Positions 28,714-40,969 are shown, numbered from the stretch's first letter. The stretch is DNA of 41,052 bases from Thermoleophilia bacterium (GCA_025930955.1 JAICNY010000002.1:1-41052), one strand, 5' to 3'. Numbers and translations: made by a program. Notes: generated from the sequence alone by a model not told the origin.

Positions 28714-29457
28714 ATGGCGCAGCGGGACGAGATCATCGCGTTCTGCGACGAGCTCCTCGACGTCGGCGCGTATCCCGACTACGGGCCGGTCGGGCTCCAG
28801 GTCGTCGGGGCGACCGAGGTGCGGAAGGTCGTCTGCGGCGTCTCGGCGTCGCGCGAGCTCTTCGAGCGCGCGGCCGAGGCGGAGGCGCAGCTCGTGCTCG
28901 TCCACCACGGGCTCTTCTGGGAGAAGGAGTCGCGCGTCGTCGACCGCATCGTCCGCGGCCGGCTGCAGGCGCTCTTCGAGGCCGACCTGACCCTGCTCGG
29001 CTACCACCTCGCGCTCGACGCGCACCCGGAGATCGGGAACAACGCGTACCTCTGCCGCGAGCTGGGCGTCGAGCCGGAGCGGCGGTTCACGGACTGGGGC
29101 TGGGGCGGGTCGCTCGCCGCGCCCGTCCCGGCGTCCGACTTCGCGAACCGCGTGCAGGTAGTCGTCGGGCGGATGCCCCTCGTCTTCTCGTACGGGCCGG
29201 AGGAGATACGCCGGGTCGCGGTCTGCTCCGGCGGCGCCGGCCGCTACCTCGGCACGGCGATCGCGGAGGGCTATGACTGCTTCCTGACCGGCGAGGCGGA
29301 CGAGCCGACGAAGCACCTGGCGAAGGAGGCCAGGGTGCATTTCGTCGCGGCCGGCCACTACGCGACCGAGACGTCCGGTGTCCAGGCGCTCGCCGCGCGT
29401 GTCGCCGAGCGGTTCGACGTCGAGTGGGAGTTCGTCGACCTCCCGAACCCCGTCTGA
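28714..29457 (+). CDS. NIF3-like dinuclear metal-centre protein
   Basis: LVLVHHGLFW...TLLGYHLALDAHPEIGNNAYLCRELG...FLTGEADEPTKHLAKEARVHFVAAGHYATE. Confidence 0.94.
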   Translation: MAQRDEIIAFCDELLDVGAYPDYGPVGLQVVGATEVRKVVCGVSASRELFERAAEAEAQLVLVHHGLFWEKESRVVDRIVRGRLQALFEADLTLLGYHLALDAHPEIGNNAYLCRELGVEPERRFTDWGWGGSLAAPVPASDFANRVQVVVGRMPLVFSYGPEEIRRVAVCSGGAGRYLGTAIAEGYDCFLTGEADEPTKHLAKEARVHFVAAGHYATETSGVQALAARVAERFDVEWEFVDLPNPV

Positions 29458-29468
29458 CCCGGCGGCGA

Positions 29469-29497
29469 TTGCCCCGTCCGCGGTCCGTGGGTATTCT
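29469..29497 (+). promoter_or_regulatory. Sigma70-like promoter TTGCCC-N17-TATTCT
   Basis: -35 29469-29474, -10 29492-29497, ideal spacing. Confidence 0.6.
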
Positions 29498-29500
29498 GGG

Positions 29501-29593
29501 ACCGTGCGAAACGAGGTGGCCGGCCTTTGAGCCGAGACCTGAAAACCGGTGGTTGCGAAGCAGCCCGCCTGCGCGAACGCGGCGGGTTTTTTT
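29501..29593 (+). ncRNA. Candidate structured leader/small RNA with intrinsic terminator
   Basis: Own promoter; terminator CCCGCC-TGCGCGAACGC-GGCGGG-T7; competing helix GGTGGTTGC-GAA-GCAG(C)CCGCC. Confidence 0.6.
29564..29593 (+). terminator. Intrinsic terminator with T7 tract
   Basis: CCCGCC(29564-29569)...GGCGGG(29581-29586)TTTTTTT(29587-29593); the clearest canonical terminator I saw in the window. Confidence 0.85.
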
Positions 29594-29626
29594 GCGCCCT
29601 CGATCGGTAGCGAAAGGAGCGTTTCC

Positions 29627-29806
29627 GTGGCGAACCACTTCACGCCGGAAGAGCTGTCCGAGGAACTCGGGATCCCGCGCGAGGAGATCATCCGCGTGTG
29701 CGTGCAGGAGTCGATCCCGATCTACCACGGGAAGATCGACAAGAGCCTGTTCCAGGCCCAGCTCGCGGCGTCGGGCGGTTCGACCGGAAGGAGCGAAGCG
29801 GCCTAG
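29627..29806 (+). CDS. 59-aa protein of unknown function, possible helix-turn-helix
   Basis: VANHFTPEELSEELGIPREEIIRVCVQESIPIYHGKIDKSLFQAQLAASGGSTGRSEAA; AAAGGAG SD. Confidence 0.75.
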   Translation: MANHFTPEELSEELGIPREEIIRVCVQESIPIYHGKIDKSLFQAQLAASGGSTGRSEAA

Positions 29807-29845
29807 GAAGAGCGCGCTCGCCCGCCGGACGGCGGGACTCGCCGG

Positions 29846-30700
29846 CTAGGAGCGTGACGCCGCGCGCTTGCGGCCGCCGGACGCGGCCTTCTTGCGCGCG
29901 GCCGGCTTCTTGGCGCCGTCGCGCTTGCCGGCCGCCTGCTCGACGCTCTGCTTGAGCGCCTCCATGAGGTCGATCACCGGCGCGGCCGGAGCGGGCTCCG
30001 GCGCCGTGATCTCCTCGCCGGCGAGCTTCGCCTCGAGCATCGCGCGGAGCGCCTCGCGGTAGTCGTTTCCGTAGTCGGCCGGGTCGTAGGCGCCCTGCAT
30101 GCTCTCGACGAGCTGGACGGCCATCGCGAGCTCCGCGTCCGCGACGGACGTCTCCTCGACCGCCTCGTCGATCTCGGCGCGGGAGCGGATGTCCTCCGCG
30201 AAGTAGAGCGTCTCGAGCGCGAGCGACTCGCCGAGCGGGCGGATGAGGCAGAGGTTCTCCTTCCCCCAGAGGACGAACTTGCCGACCGCGCCGAGGCCGG
30301 TCCGCTTCATCGCCTCGAGCAGGAGCACGTACGGCTTGCGCTGCGCGTCCGCGTCGGCCGGGGCGAGGTAGTACGTCCGGTCGAAGTAGATCGGGTCGAC
30401 CTCGGCGACGGGGACGAAGCTCATGATGTCGATCGACTGCGAGCGGGTGAGCGCGACCGCCTCGAAGTCCTCGTCCTCGACGACCACGAACTGGCCCTTC
30501 GTGAACTCCCAGCCCTTGACGAGCTCGTCCGCCTCGACGTCGCGCTCGTGCGTCGGACACCAGCGCTTCTGCTTGATCGGCGTGCCGCACTCCCTGTGGA
30601 GCGTGCGGAAGGCGACGTCCTTGCGCTGCTGGGCCACCGCGAGCCCGATCGGGATCGTGACGAGGCCGAAGCTGATGGAGCCGTTCCAGATCGTGCGCAT
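29846..30700 (-). CDS. ku: Non-homologous end joining protein Ku
   Basis: MRTIWNGSISFGLVTIPIGLAVAQQRKDVAFRTLHRECGTPIKQKRWCPTHERDVEADELVKGWEF; Lys-rich C-tail. Confidence 0.97.
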   Translation of the reverse strand: MRTIWNGSISFGLVTIPIGLAVAQQRKDVAFRTLHRECGTPIKQKRWCPTHERDVEADELVKGWEFTKGQFVVVEDEDFEAVALTRSQSIDIMSFVPVAEVDPIYFDRTYYLAPADADAQRKPYVLLLEAMKRTGLGAVGKFVLWGKENLCLIRPLGESLALETLYFAEDIRSRAEIDEAVEETSVADAELAMAVQLVESMQGAYDPADYGNDYREALRAMLEAKLAGEEITAPEPAPAAPVIDLMEALKQSVEQAAGKRDGAKKPAARKKAASGGRKRAASRS

Positions 30701-30860
30701 GAGATGAGAGCGTACCGGGGGAGACAACGTTCGTCGCGCGATCGCCCTTCCCTGCCACGGCCCACGGCGCTCCACCGCACTGTGGACGAACCGGCACGAA
30801 ACCGGCGCGAACCGTCACAGACGCGTGCGTCTTTCCTCGATACGCTTGGAAGTGAGGGGA

Positions 30861-30875
30861 GGGGGCCGGGCCCCC
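30861..30875. terminator. GC palindrome GGGGGCCGGGCCCCC downstream of the NlpC/P60 gene
   Basis: Perfect palindrome, 20 nt past the stop. Confidence 0.4.
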
Positions 30876-30894
30876 GTTACCCGCGTGCGTGAAG

Positions 30895-32025
30895 CTACAT
30901 CCGGCGGGCGCCGACGTACGTGCTCGCGTACCAGCCCTCGTTGAGGTTCGAGATCTTGACCACGTCGCCCGTGTGCGGCGCGTGGACGAACTGGCCGCCG
31001 CCGATGTAGATCCCGTTGTGGCCGAGCCCGTTGAAGAAGACGACGTCGCCGGCCTGGAGCGCCGACTTCGAGACCGCGGAGCCGTACGCGTACTGCATCG
31101 CGGCGTTGTGCGGAAGCGACACGCCGACCTGCGCGAACGCGTACATGACGAGGCCGGAGCAGTCGAAGCCGCTCGGCGACGCGCCGCCCCAGACGTACGG
31201 GACGCCGAGGAACTGCATCGCCACGCCGACGACGCCGCCGTACTGCGACGGCGGCGGGTTGCCACCGCCACCGCCGCTGCCGCCGCTCGAGACGGGCGCC
31301 GGCGCGCTTTCCTCCTCGGCGAGCCGCTCCTCCGCCTGCGCCTGGAGCCGGGCCTGGCGGCGCCGCTCCTCGGCCTGGATCCGCTCGATCTCGTCTCGGA
31401 TCGTTGCGAGCATCGCCTCGCGCTCCGCGAGCTGCGCCTCGATCGCGGCCTTGCGCTGCTCGAGCTCGGCGACGATCGCCGCCTGCTCATCGCGCGCCGC
31501 CTCGAGCTCGGCCTCGCGCTCCTTCACCTCGGCGCGCACGGCACGGATCTCGTCGACGATGCGCGCGTCCTGCTCCGAGACGCGACTGGTCGCGTCCACA
31601 CGCGCGAGGAAGTCCTCGATGCTCGTCGCGCCGAGCAGGATCTCGAGCGTCGACGAGTCGCCCGACGTGTACAGCTGGTGGATCCGCACCTCGAGCGCGT
31701 CCTGCGCCCGGCCGAAGCTCTGCTTCGCGATCTTGAGCGCCCGCTGGTTCTCCTCTTGCTGCTCGTGGATGCGGTCGAGCATCACGCGGGCGCCGTTGTA
31801 CTCCTCGACCGCCTTCCCGACCTCCATGTCGAGCGCCTCGATCTGCGCGAGGACGGCCTCGGCCTCCGCCTGCTTCTCGGACGCGGGATCGGCCCCGGCG
31901 GGAGTCGCAACGAGGAGGGTCGCCAGGGCTGCGACGAGGATCGTCGCCGCTCGGCCCGTGCGGCGCAGGACGCTCGCTCGAACCGTGGCCCCGTGGCGCG
32001 GGCAGGGGGATCTGCTCGCAGTCAC
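30895..32025 (-). CDS. Coiled-coil NlpC/P60 peptidoglycan endopeptidase (RipA/CwlO-like)
   Basis: VAMQFLGVPYVWGGASPSGFDCSGLVMYAFAQVGVSLPHNAAMQYAYG...GDVVFFNGLGHNGIYIGGGQFVHAP. Confidence 0.94.
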   Translation of the reverse strand: MTASRSPCPRHGATVRASVLRRTGRAATILVAALATLLVATPAGADPASEKQAEAEAVLAQIEALDMEVGKAVEEYNGARVMLDRIHEQQEENQRALKIAKQSFGRAQDALEVRIHQLYTSGDSSTLEILLGATSIEDFLARVDATSRVSEQDARIVDEIRAVRAEVKEREAELEAARDEQAAIVAELEQRKAAIEAQLAEREAMLATIRDEIERIQAEERRRQARLQAQAEERLAEEESAPAPVSSGGSGGGGGNPPPSQYGGVVGVAMQFLGVPYVWGGASPSGFDCSGLVMYAFAQVGVSLPHNAAMQYAYGSAVSKSALQAGDVVFFNGLGHNGIYIGGGQFVHAPHTGDVVKISNLNEGWYASTYVGARRM

Positions 32026-32131
32026 AGGGGAGCGACTCTAGCAACGCCCGCCGACGTGCTGCAAACGCCACCCGCGCCGAAGGGGGCCGCAGTCCGTCCC
32101 GGCCGCCGTGAAGCTGGTAGGGTGCGCGACC

Positions 32132-33169
32132 GTGCGAGCGGCTGCACGCAGGCATGCGCGTCTCGCCCGTCTCGCCGTCAGCGTCTTTGCGGCGACAGCC
32201 ACCCTTCTGGGGGCGGCGGGGGCGCATGCAGACCAGGCAGGGGAGGCTGCGCGGGACGCGCAGGGCTTCGCCGACGCCGGAGACCGCCTCGCGGCAGAGG
32301 CGCAGGCGGTCACACTCGAGCTCTACGCGCTCGAGTCCGAGCTCGCCGCCGCCCGCGAGCGGCTCGCCTCCCTCCAGGCGCGCGCCGCCGCTGTCGAGGA
32401 GGAGCGGGAGGCCGCTCGCACGCGACTCGCCGCCGTCCGCGCGACGCTCGCGACGGCCGAGGAACGGCTCGCCGCCCGCCTGCGGGAGCTCTACGTCCAG
32501 AGCGATCCCGACCCGCTGGCCGTCGTCCTGGGCGCGCAATCGCTCGACGAGGCCCTCACCGCCCTCGACTCGCTCGGGCGCTTTGCCGACCAGGACCGCA
32601 CGGTGCTCGAACAGGTGCGCGAGGCCCGCGCGGCCGCGCACGACGCGGTCGAGCGGCTCGCCGCCCGCGAGGCGGAGCTCGAGGCGCTCGTCGCCGACGC
32701 CGCGGCCACCGAGGCGTCGCTCGCCGCATCGCAGGAGAGCCGCAGCGCGTACCTCTCGGGCCTGCGGGACGAGCAGCGCCTGAACGCCGCCCAGCTCGCC
32801 CGGGCGGAGGAGCAGGCCGCCGCGGCGCAGCAGAAGGCCGAGGCGATCCCCGCTGCGCCACCCTCGGTGGGCACGCCGACGCCGCTCGGCGGCCCGGTCA
32901 CGGGCCCCGGCCGGCAGCTGACCGTCGAGGTGACCGCGTACTCGCTCCCCGGCACGACGGCGACGGGGATCCCGGTCGGCTGGGGCGTCGTCGCCGTCGA
33001 TCCGTCCGTGATCCCGCTCGGCACCCGGATGACGATCCCCGGCTACGGCGAGGGCGTCGCGGCCGACACCGGCAGCGCGGTCAGGGGCCATGTGATCGAC
33101 GTCTGGATGCCGACCCGCGAGCAGGCGCTCGCGTGGGGCCGGCGGACGCTCACGATCACGCTCCACTGA
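32132..33169 (+). CDS. Coiled-coil protein with C-terminal 3D domain (predicted lytic transglycosylase-like)
   Basis: VEVTAYSLPGTTATGIPVGWGVVAVDPSVIPLGTRMTIPGYGEGVAADTGSAVRGHVIDVWMP; GTG 32132 with TAGGGT 8 nt upstream. Confidence 0.9.
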   Translation: MRAAARRHARLARLAVSVFAATATLLGAAGAHADQAGEAARDAQGFADAGDRLAAEAQAVTLELYALESELAAARERLASLQARAAAVEEEREAARTRLAAVRATLATAEERLAARLRELYVQSDPDPLAVVLGAQSLDEALTALDSLGRFADQDRTVLEQVREARAAAHDAVERLAAREAELEALVADAAATEASLAASQESRSAYLSGLRDEQRLNAAQLARAEEQAAAAQQKAEAIPAAPPSVGTPTPLGGPVTGPGRQLTVEVTAYSLPGTTATGIPVGWGVVAVDPSVIPLGTRMTIPGYGEGVAADTGSAVRGHVIDVWMPTREQALAWGRRTLTITLH

Positions 33170-33240
33170 GACCCGCGCGATCGCCCTCGAGCGAGCCGCC
33201 ACTACAATCCGAGCGTCCAGCCACGAACCCGGGGTCGCCC

Positions 33241-33921
33241 GTGCCGAACGACGCGAGGACGGAAGACGTGAACGAGCAGCCGCGAGTGCTGCTCGTCGAC
33301 GACCATGACCTCTTCCGGACCGGGCTCGCCAAGCTGCTGACCGAGCAGGGTGTCCACGTGATCGGCGAGGCTCCGACGGGCGAGGCCGCGCTCAGGCTCG
33401 TCGACGAGCTTACGCCGGACGTCGTGATCATGGATCTGAACATGCCGGGCCTCGGCGGCGTCGACGCGACGCGCGAGATCTCGGCCTCTGCTCCGCGCAC
33501 ACGCGTCGTCGTCCTGACCATCTCCGAGGACGACGACGACATCGTCGACGCGATCATGGCCGGCGCGTGCGGCTACCTCCTCAAGAACTCGACCGTCCAG
33601 GAGCTCGTCGCCGGGATCTCCGCCGCCGCGGACGGCGACTCGCTCATCTCGCCGCAGGTGGGGACGAAGGTGCTCCAGCAGCTGCGGGCCCAAGCGGGGG
33701 GCGTCCGCCGCGACACGGCCGCCCCGCGCATCGAGCTCTCGGAGCGCGAGCTCGACGTCCTCCGCCTCATCGCGATCGGCAAGGACAACGCCCAGATCGC
33801 GCAGGAGCTCTTCATCAGCCCGAAGACGGTCAAGAACCACATCTCGAACATCCTCATGAAGCTTCAGATCGAGAACCGCATCCAGGCCGCGGTCTACGCG
33901 GTTCGGAGCGGGATCGTCTAG
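33241..33921 (+). CDS. NarL/LuxR-family response regulator
   Basis: RVLLVDDHDLFRTGLAKLL...DVVIMDLNMPGLGG...LSERELDVLRLIAIGKDNAQIAQELFISPKTVKNHISNIL. Confidence 0.95.
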   Translation: MPNDARTEDVNEQPRVLLVDDHDLFRTGLAKLLTEQGVHVIGEAPTGEAALRLVDELTPDVVIMDLNMPGLGGVDATREISASAPRTRVVVLTISEDDDDIVDAIMAGACGYLLKNSTVQELVAGISAAADGDSLISPQVGTKVLQQLRAQAGGVRRDTAAPRIELSERELDVLRLIAIGKDNAQIAQELFISPKTVKNHISNILMKLQIENRIQAAVYAVRSGIV

Positions 33922-34250
33922 AGCGGCTCGGCCGCGCCGCGCAGGACGCTCTCTCGCCGCGCACGAAGCCCGTCGAGAAGCCGCCGAAGCCGCGTCAGCT
34001 CGAGCTCGAGCTCGGCGAGGCGCTCCGAGAGGGCGACGAGGTGCGCCGCGCCGGCCTCCCCGCCCGCCTCGGCGAGGCCGGCCGCGATCTCGCGCTCCAT
34101 CCGCAGCTGCTCGCCCTCGATCGCGAGCGCCTCGGCATAGCCGTCGGTGAGCGTATGCTCCATTGCCTCGAGGAGGACATCCGGGGACCCCTCGGAAGGT
34201 TGCTCCACGAGCGCCTCGATCCGGTCGATGAGAGACGGACGATCGCCCAC
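33918..34250 (-). CDS. Small coiled-coil protein of unknown function
   Basis: VGDRPSLIDRIEALVEQPSEGSPDVLLEAMEHTL...LVALSERLAELELELTRLRRLLDGLRARRESVL; GTG start, GATAAT 6 nt upstream. Confidence 0.65.
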   Translation of the reverse strand: MGDRPSLIDRIEALVEQPSEGSPDVLLEAMEHTLTDGYAEALAIEGEQLRMEREIAAGLAEAGGEAGAAHLVALSERLAELELELTRLRRLLDGLRARRESVLRGAAEPL

Positions 34251-34325
34251 CGACCCATTATCCGAGCCGCCCGTGGCACAAGACCATGGGCCGACCGGCC
34301 TATCTTTCGCCGCCGGAGTCCTACC

Positions 34326-35537
34326 GTGAGCACCACCCGCACCCGCCTGCTTCTCTCGCTCGCCGTCGTGCTCTCGGTCGCCGTCTCCGCGCCGGCCGCT
34401 GCGGCGCAGTCGCTCGCGACGCGGCTCGACCGGGCGCTCAACACCTCCGGCGTCTCGTGGAGCGCGAGCGGCGCGATCGCGCTCAACCTCTCGAACGGCC
34501 GCGTCGCGTACGCGCGGAACCTCGACAAGCCGTTCGAGCCGGCATCGAACCAGAAGCTCGCCGTGACGCTCGCCGCGCTCCACAAGCTCGGGCCGGACTA
34601 CCGGATCCCCACGCAGGCCTACGGCGAGGGTAGGCAGGACGGGGACGTCTGGCGCGGGCGGATCGTCATCAAGGGCTTCGGCGACCCCACGCTCACGACC
34701 TCCGACCTGAACACGCTCGCGCGCAAGGTGCGCGACCTCGGGATCACGCGCGTGACGGGCGGCGTGCGCGGCGACGAGACGTACTTCGACACGCGGCGCA
34801 CCGCGCCTGGCTGGAAGCCGAGCTTCTACAAGGTCTGGTGCCCGCCGCTCTCCGCGCTCGTCGTCGACCGCGCACGCGTGAACGGGACGGTCGTCGACCG
34901 CCCCGCGCTCGCGGCGGCGCACGCCTTCCGCGCAGCGCTCGTACGGAACGGCGTCGCCGTGATGCGCTCGGCCCACGTCGGGCCGCTCGGCGAGGAGGCG
35001 GTCGCGCTCGGGCGCGTCCGCTCGCCGCGGCTCGCGCTCCTCGTGCGCCGGATGAACCGCCCCAGCGACAACTTCTACGCCGAGATGCTGCTGAAGAAGC
35101 TCGGCGCGTACTTCCGCGGCAAGGGCACGAGTGGCGCCGGCGCCACGGTCGTACGCCGGGTGTTCCGAGCGCGCGGCGTGCCGCTCGCGGGGATCCGGAT
35201 CGCCGACGGCTCGGGCCTCTCCTCGCTCGACCGGCTGACGACGCGCGCGATCTCGAGGATGCTCGTCTCGGCGCGGAAGGACCCCGTGATCGGGTTGCCG
35301 TTCTTCAACTCGCTCCCGATCGCGGGCGTGAACGGGACGCTCAAGGACCGGATGCGCCGGGGCCCCGCCCGGGGCGTGGTCCGCGCAAAGACGGGCACGA
35401 CGCTCACCGCTTCCGCACTCTCCGGCTACGTCGGCTCGCGCTGGGTCTTCTCGATTCTCCAGAACGGCTCGCCCGTCCCCTGGACGTCTTCGCGTGCGAG
35501 CCAGGACCGCTTCGCCCAGATCCTCGCGGGCGGCTAG
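34326..35537 (+). CDS. D-alanyl-D-alanine carboxypeptidase/endopeptidase (PBP4, peptidase S13)
   Basis: Signal peptide; PASNQKLAV (SxxK), RPSDNFYAEML (SxN), VRAKTGTTL (KTG). Confidence 0.94.
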   Translation: MSTTRTRLLLSLAVVLSVAVSAPAAAAQSLATRLDRALNTSGVSWSASGAIALNLSNGRVAYARNLDKPFEPASNQKLAVTLAALHKLGPDYRIPTQAYGEGRQDGDVWRGRIVIKGFGDPTLTTSDLNTLARKVRDLGITRVTGGVRGDETYFDTRRTAPGWKPSFYKVWCPPLSALVVDRARVNGTVVDRPALAAAHAFRAALVRNGVAVMRSAHVGPLGEEAVALGRVRSPRLALLVRRMNRPSDNFYAEMLLKKLGAYFRGKGTSGAGATVVRRVFRARGVPLAGIRIADGSGLSSLDRLTTRAISRMLVSARKDPVIGLPFFNSLPIAGVNGTLKDRMRRGPARGVVRAKTGTTLTASALSGYVGSRWVFSILQNGSPVPWTSSRASQDRFAQILAGG

Positions 35538-35559
35538 CGCCCGGCGTATCGTTCGTCAC

Positions 35560-39301
<3,742 letters not shown>

Positions 39302-39316
39302 CGCCGCGGATGCTAG

Positions 39317-40036
39317 TCAGTCGTAGGCGACCCGCTCGAGGTAGAGGCCCCACGGAGGAGCCGTCCGGCCGGCCTCGCTCCGTGGGCGGCCCTCGAGCAG
39401 GCACGCGAACCTCTCCGGCTCCGCGTCGAGCATCGTCCCGACGAGCGTCCGCACCATGTGCCGGAGGAAGCTGTCGGCCGTGATCCAGAGCCCGAGCGCG
39501 TCGCCGTCGCGCTCCCACCGCGCGTCGAGGACCGCGCGGAGGAAGACGTCGTGCTGCGTGTCCGTCGGCGTGAACGCCCTGAAGTCGTGCTCGCCCGGGA
39601 GGAGCGCCGCGAGTGCCGCGAGGCGCTCGTCGTCGAGCGGGCGCGGGTGCCAGAGGGCCCGGCGCGCCTCGAAGGGGGACGGCGTCCGGCGTGTCCAGAT
39701 CCGGTAGCGGTACGTGCGGGAACGAGCCGAGAAGCGCGCGTGGAAGCCCTCCGGCGCCTCCTCCGCGGCGACGACGGCGACATCGTCCGGGAGCTCGGCG
39801 TTCAGCGCCTCGGCGGCGCGGGCGGCCGGCGGGCCCCCCGCGGCCGAGAGGCTCGCCACCTGCCCGCGCGCGTGCACGCCGGCGTCCGTGCGGCCCGCGA
39901 CCGCGAGCCCGTCCCAGGACGGGAAGACGGCGTCGAGCGCGGCGCGCAGCTCGCCCTCGACGGTCCGGCGGCCGGGCTGCGCGGCCCAGCCGGAAAACCC
40001 GGTCCCGTCGTACTCGAGCGTCAGCCGGTGGATCAC
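39317..40036 (-). CDS. truA: tRNA pseudouridine(38-40) synthase
   Basis: [44 protein letters not shown]. Confidence 0.96.
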   Translation of the reverse strand: MIHRLTLEYDGTGFSGWAAQPGRRTVEGELRAALDAVFPSWDGLAVAGRTDAGVHARGQVASLSAAGGPPAARAAEALNAELPDDVAVVAAEEAPEGFHARFSARSRTYRYRIWTRRTPSPFEARRALWHPRPLDDERLAALAALLPGEHDFRAFTPTDTQHDVFLRAVLDARWERDGDALGLWITADSFLRHMVRTLVGTMLDAEPERFACLLEGRPRSEAGRTAPPWGLYLERVAYD

Positions 40037-40046
40037 GACGCGGAGC

Positions 40047-40095
40047 TTGACACGATCGAACGTAAGCAGTAACTTACCGTAAGCAATGGCTTACG
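40047..40095 (+). promoter_or_regulatory. ArsR-type promoter/operator: TTGACA-N17-TAACTT with two TAAG/CTTA palindromes
   Basis: GTAAG-N6-CTTAC (40062-40077) over the -10; CGTAAGC-AATG-GCTTACG (40078-40095) spanning ATG 40086. Confidence 0.75.
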
Positions 40096-40418
40096 CAACG
40101 GCGATCACCGCGCTGGCCGACCCGACCCGGCGGGCGGTCCTCGAGGAGCTCCGCTCCGGCCCCCGCGCCGTGGGCGAGATCGCGGCGCGCCTGCCGGTCA
40201 GCCGCCCGGCCGTCTCGCAGCACCTCCGAGTGCTGAAGGACGCCGGCCTCGTACGCGACCGGGCGCAGGGCACGCGGCGGCTCTACAGCCTGAACGGCGA
40301 CGGGCTCGCCGATCTGCGCGACTACGTGAACGGGTTCTGGGACGAGGCGCTCGCCGCATACGAGCGGGCCGCGAGAAGCGACACGGAAGGAGACGACGAT
40401 GGAGCAGGTCGTGAGTGA
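40086..40418 (+). CDS. ArsR-family transcriptional regulator
   Basis: [63 protein letters not shown]. Confidence 0.95.
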   Translation: MAYATAITALADPTRRAVLEELRSGPRAVGEIAARLPVSRPAVSQHLRVLKDAGLVRDRAQGTRRLYSLNGDGLADLRDYVNGFWDEALAAYERAARSDTEGDDDGAGRE

Positions 40419-40857
40419 TCTCACGCTACGCAAGAGGGTCGAGGTGGGCGCCCCGCCCGAGCGGGCGTTCCGCCTCTTCACCGAGGGGATGGGCACGTGG
40501 TGGCCGAAGGAGACGCACTCGGTCGGCGAGGAGCGGGCCGAGACGGTCGTCTTCGAGCCCGGCATCGGCGGCCGGATCGTCGAGCGGACGCTCGACGGCG
40601 AGGAGCACGTCTGGGGCACCGTGACCGCCTGGGAGCCGCCCCGCCGCCTCGTCATGACCTGGCACCCGGGCCGCGGGCCCGAGACGGCCCAGGAGGTCGA
40701 GGTGCGCTTCGAGCCGTCCGGCGCGGGAACGCGCGTCGAGCTCGTCCACACCGGCTGGGAGCGGCTCGGCGACCGTGCTGCGGCCGTGTACGACAACTAC
40801 GACGGCGGCTGGAGCTACGTCGTCGGCGAGCGCTTCGCCGCCGCGGCGAACGCGTGA
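40399..40857 (+). CDS. SRPBCC/AHSA1-family protein
   Basis: RKRVEVGAPPERAFRLFTEGMGTWWPKETHSVG...MTWHPGRGPETAQEVEVRFEPSGAGTRVELVHTGWERLG; overlaps arsR by 20 nt. Confidence 0.93.
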   Translation: MEQVVSDLTLRKRVEVGAPPERAFRLFTEGMGTWWPKETHSVGEERAETVVFEPGIGGRIVERTLDGEEHVWGTVTAWEPPRRLVMTWHPGRGPETAQEVEVRFEPSGAGTRVELVHTGWERLGDRAAAVYDNYDGGWSYVVGERFAAAANA

Positions 40858-40865
40858 CGAAGCGC

Positions 40866-40911
40866 GGGAGCCCTTCGCTTAGTAACACAGTGGTACTAGC
40901 GAAGGGCTCCC
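40866..40911. terminator. Long hairpin with an embedded GTAACACAGTGGTAC core
   Basis: GGGAGCCCTTCGCT (40866-40879) / AGCGAAGGGCTCCC (40898-40911), 14 bp. Confidence 0.6.
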
Positions 40912-40969
40912 GGCCCACCCGAGGCGCACCGGTTCCACCGTGTGGCCGAGCGGGCATCATCCGCCTGGG

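Noticed and set aside
29501-29593. T-box, 6C, SRP or tRNA-Sec identity for the 29.5-kb RNA
   Set aside because: No specifier loop/UGGNACCGCG, no C-rich hairpin loops, no SRP GGAAGC core, no 13-bp acceptor-T layout.
29820-29836. CCCGCC-GGAC-GGCGGG hairpin between the 59-aa gene and Ku as a notable element
   Set aside because: Ordinary convergent-gene terminator candidate; no T tract and nothing unusual.
30784-30815. Short direct repeats GAACCGGC/GAAACCGGC/GAACCGTC upstream of Ku
   Set aside because: Short, imperfect and only about three units; could be a regulatory site but not supportable without comparison.
32026-32131. c-di-AMP (ydaO/yuaA) riboswitch upstream of NlpC/P60, as known in other actinobacteria
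   Set aside because: The divergent gap is only ~100 bp and starts appear leaderless; no room for the aptamer.
30889-33921. 1010-aa + strand ORF
   Set aside because: Only its last ~227 aa (response regulator from 33241) look like real protein; the rest is antisense or out-of-frame to the NlpC and 3D genes.
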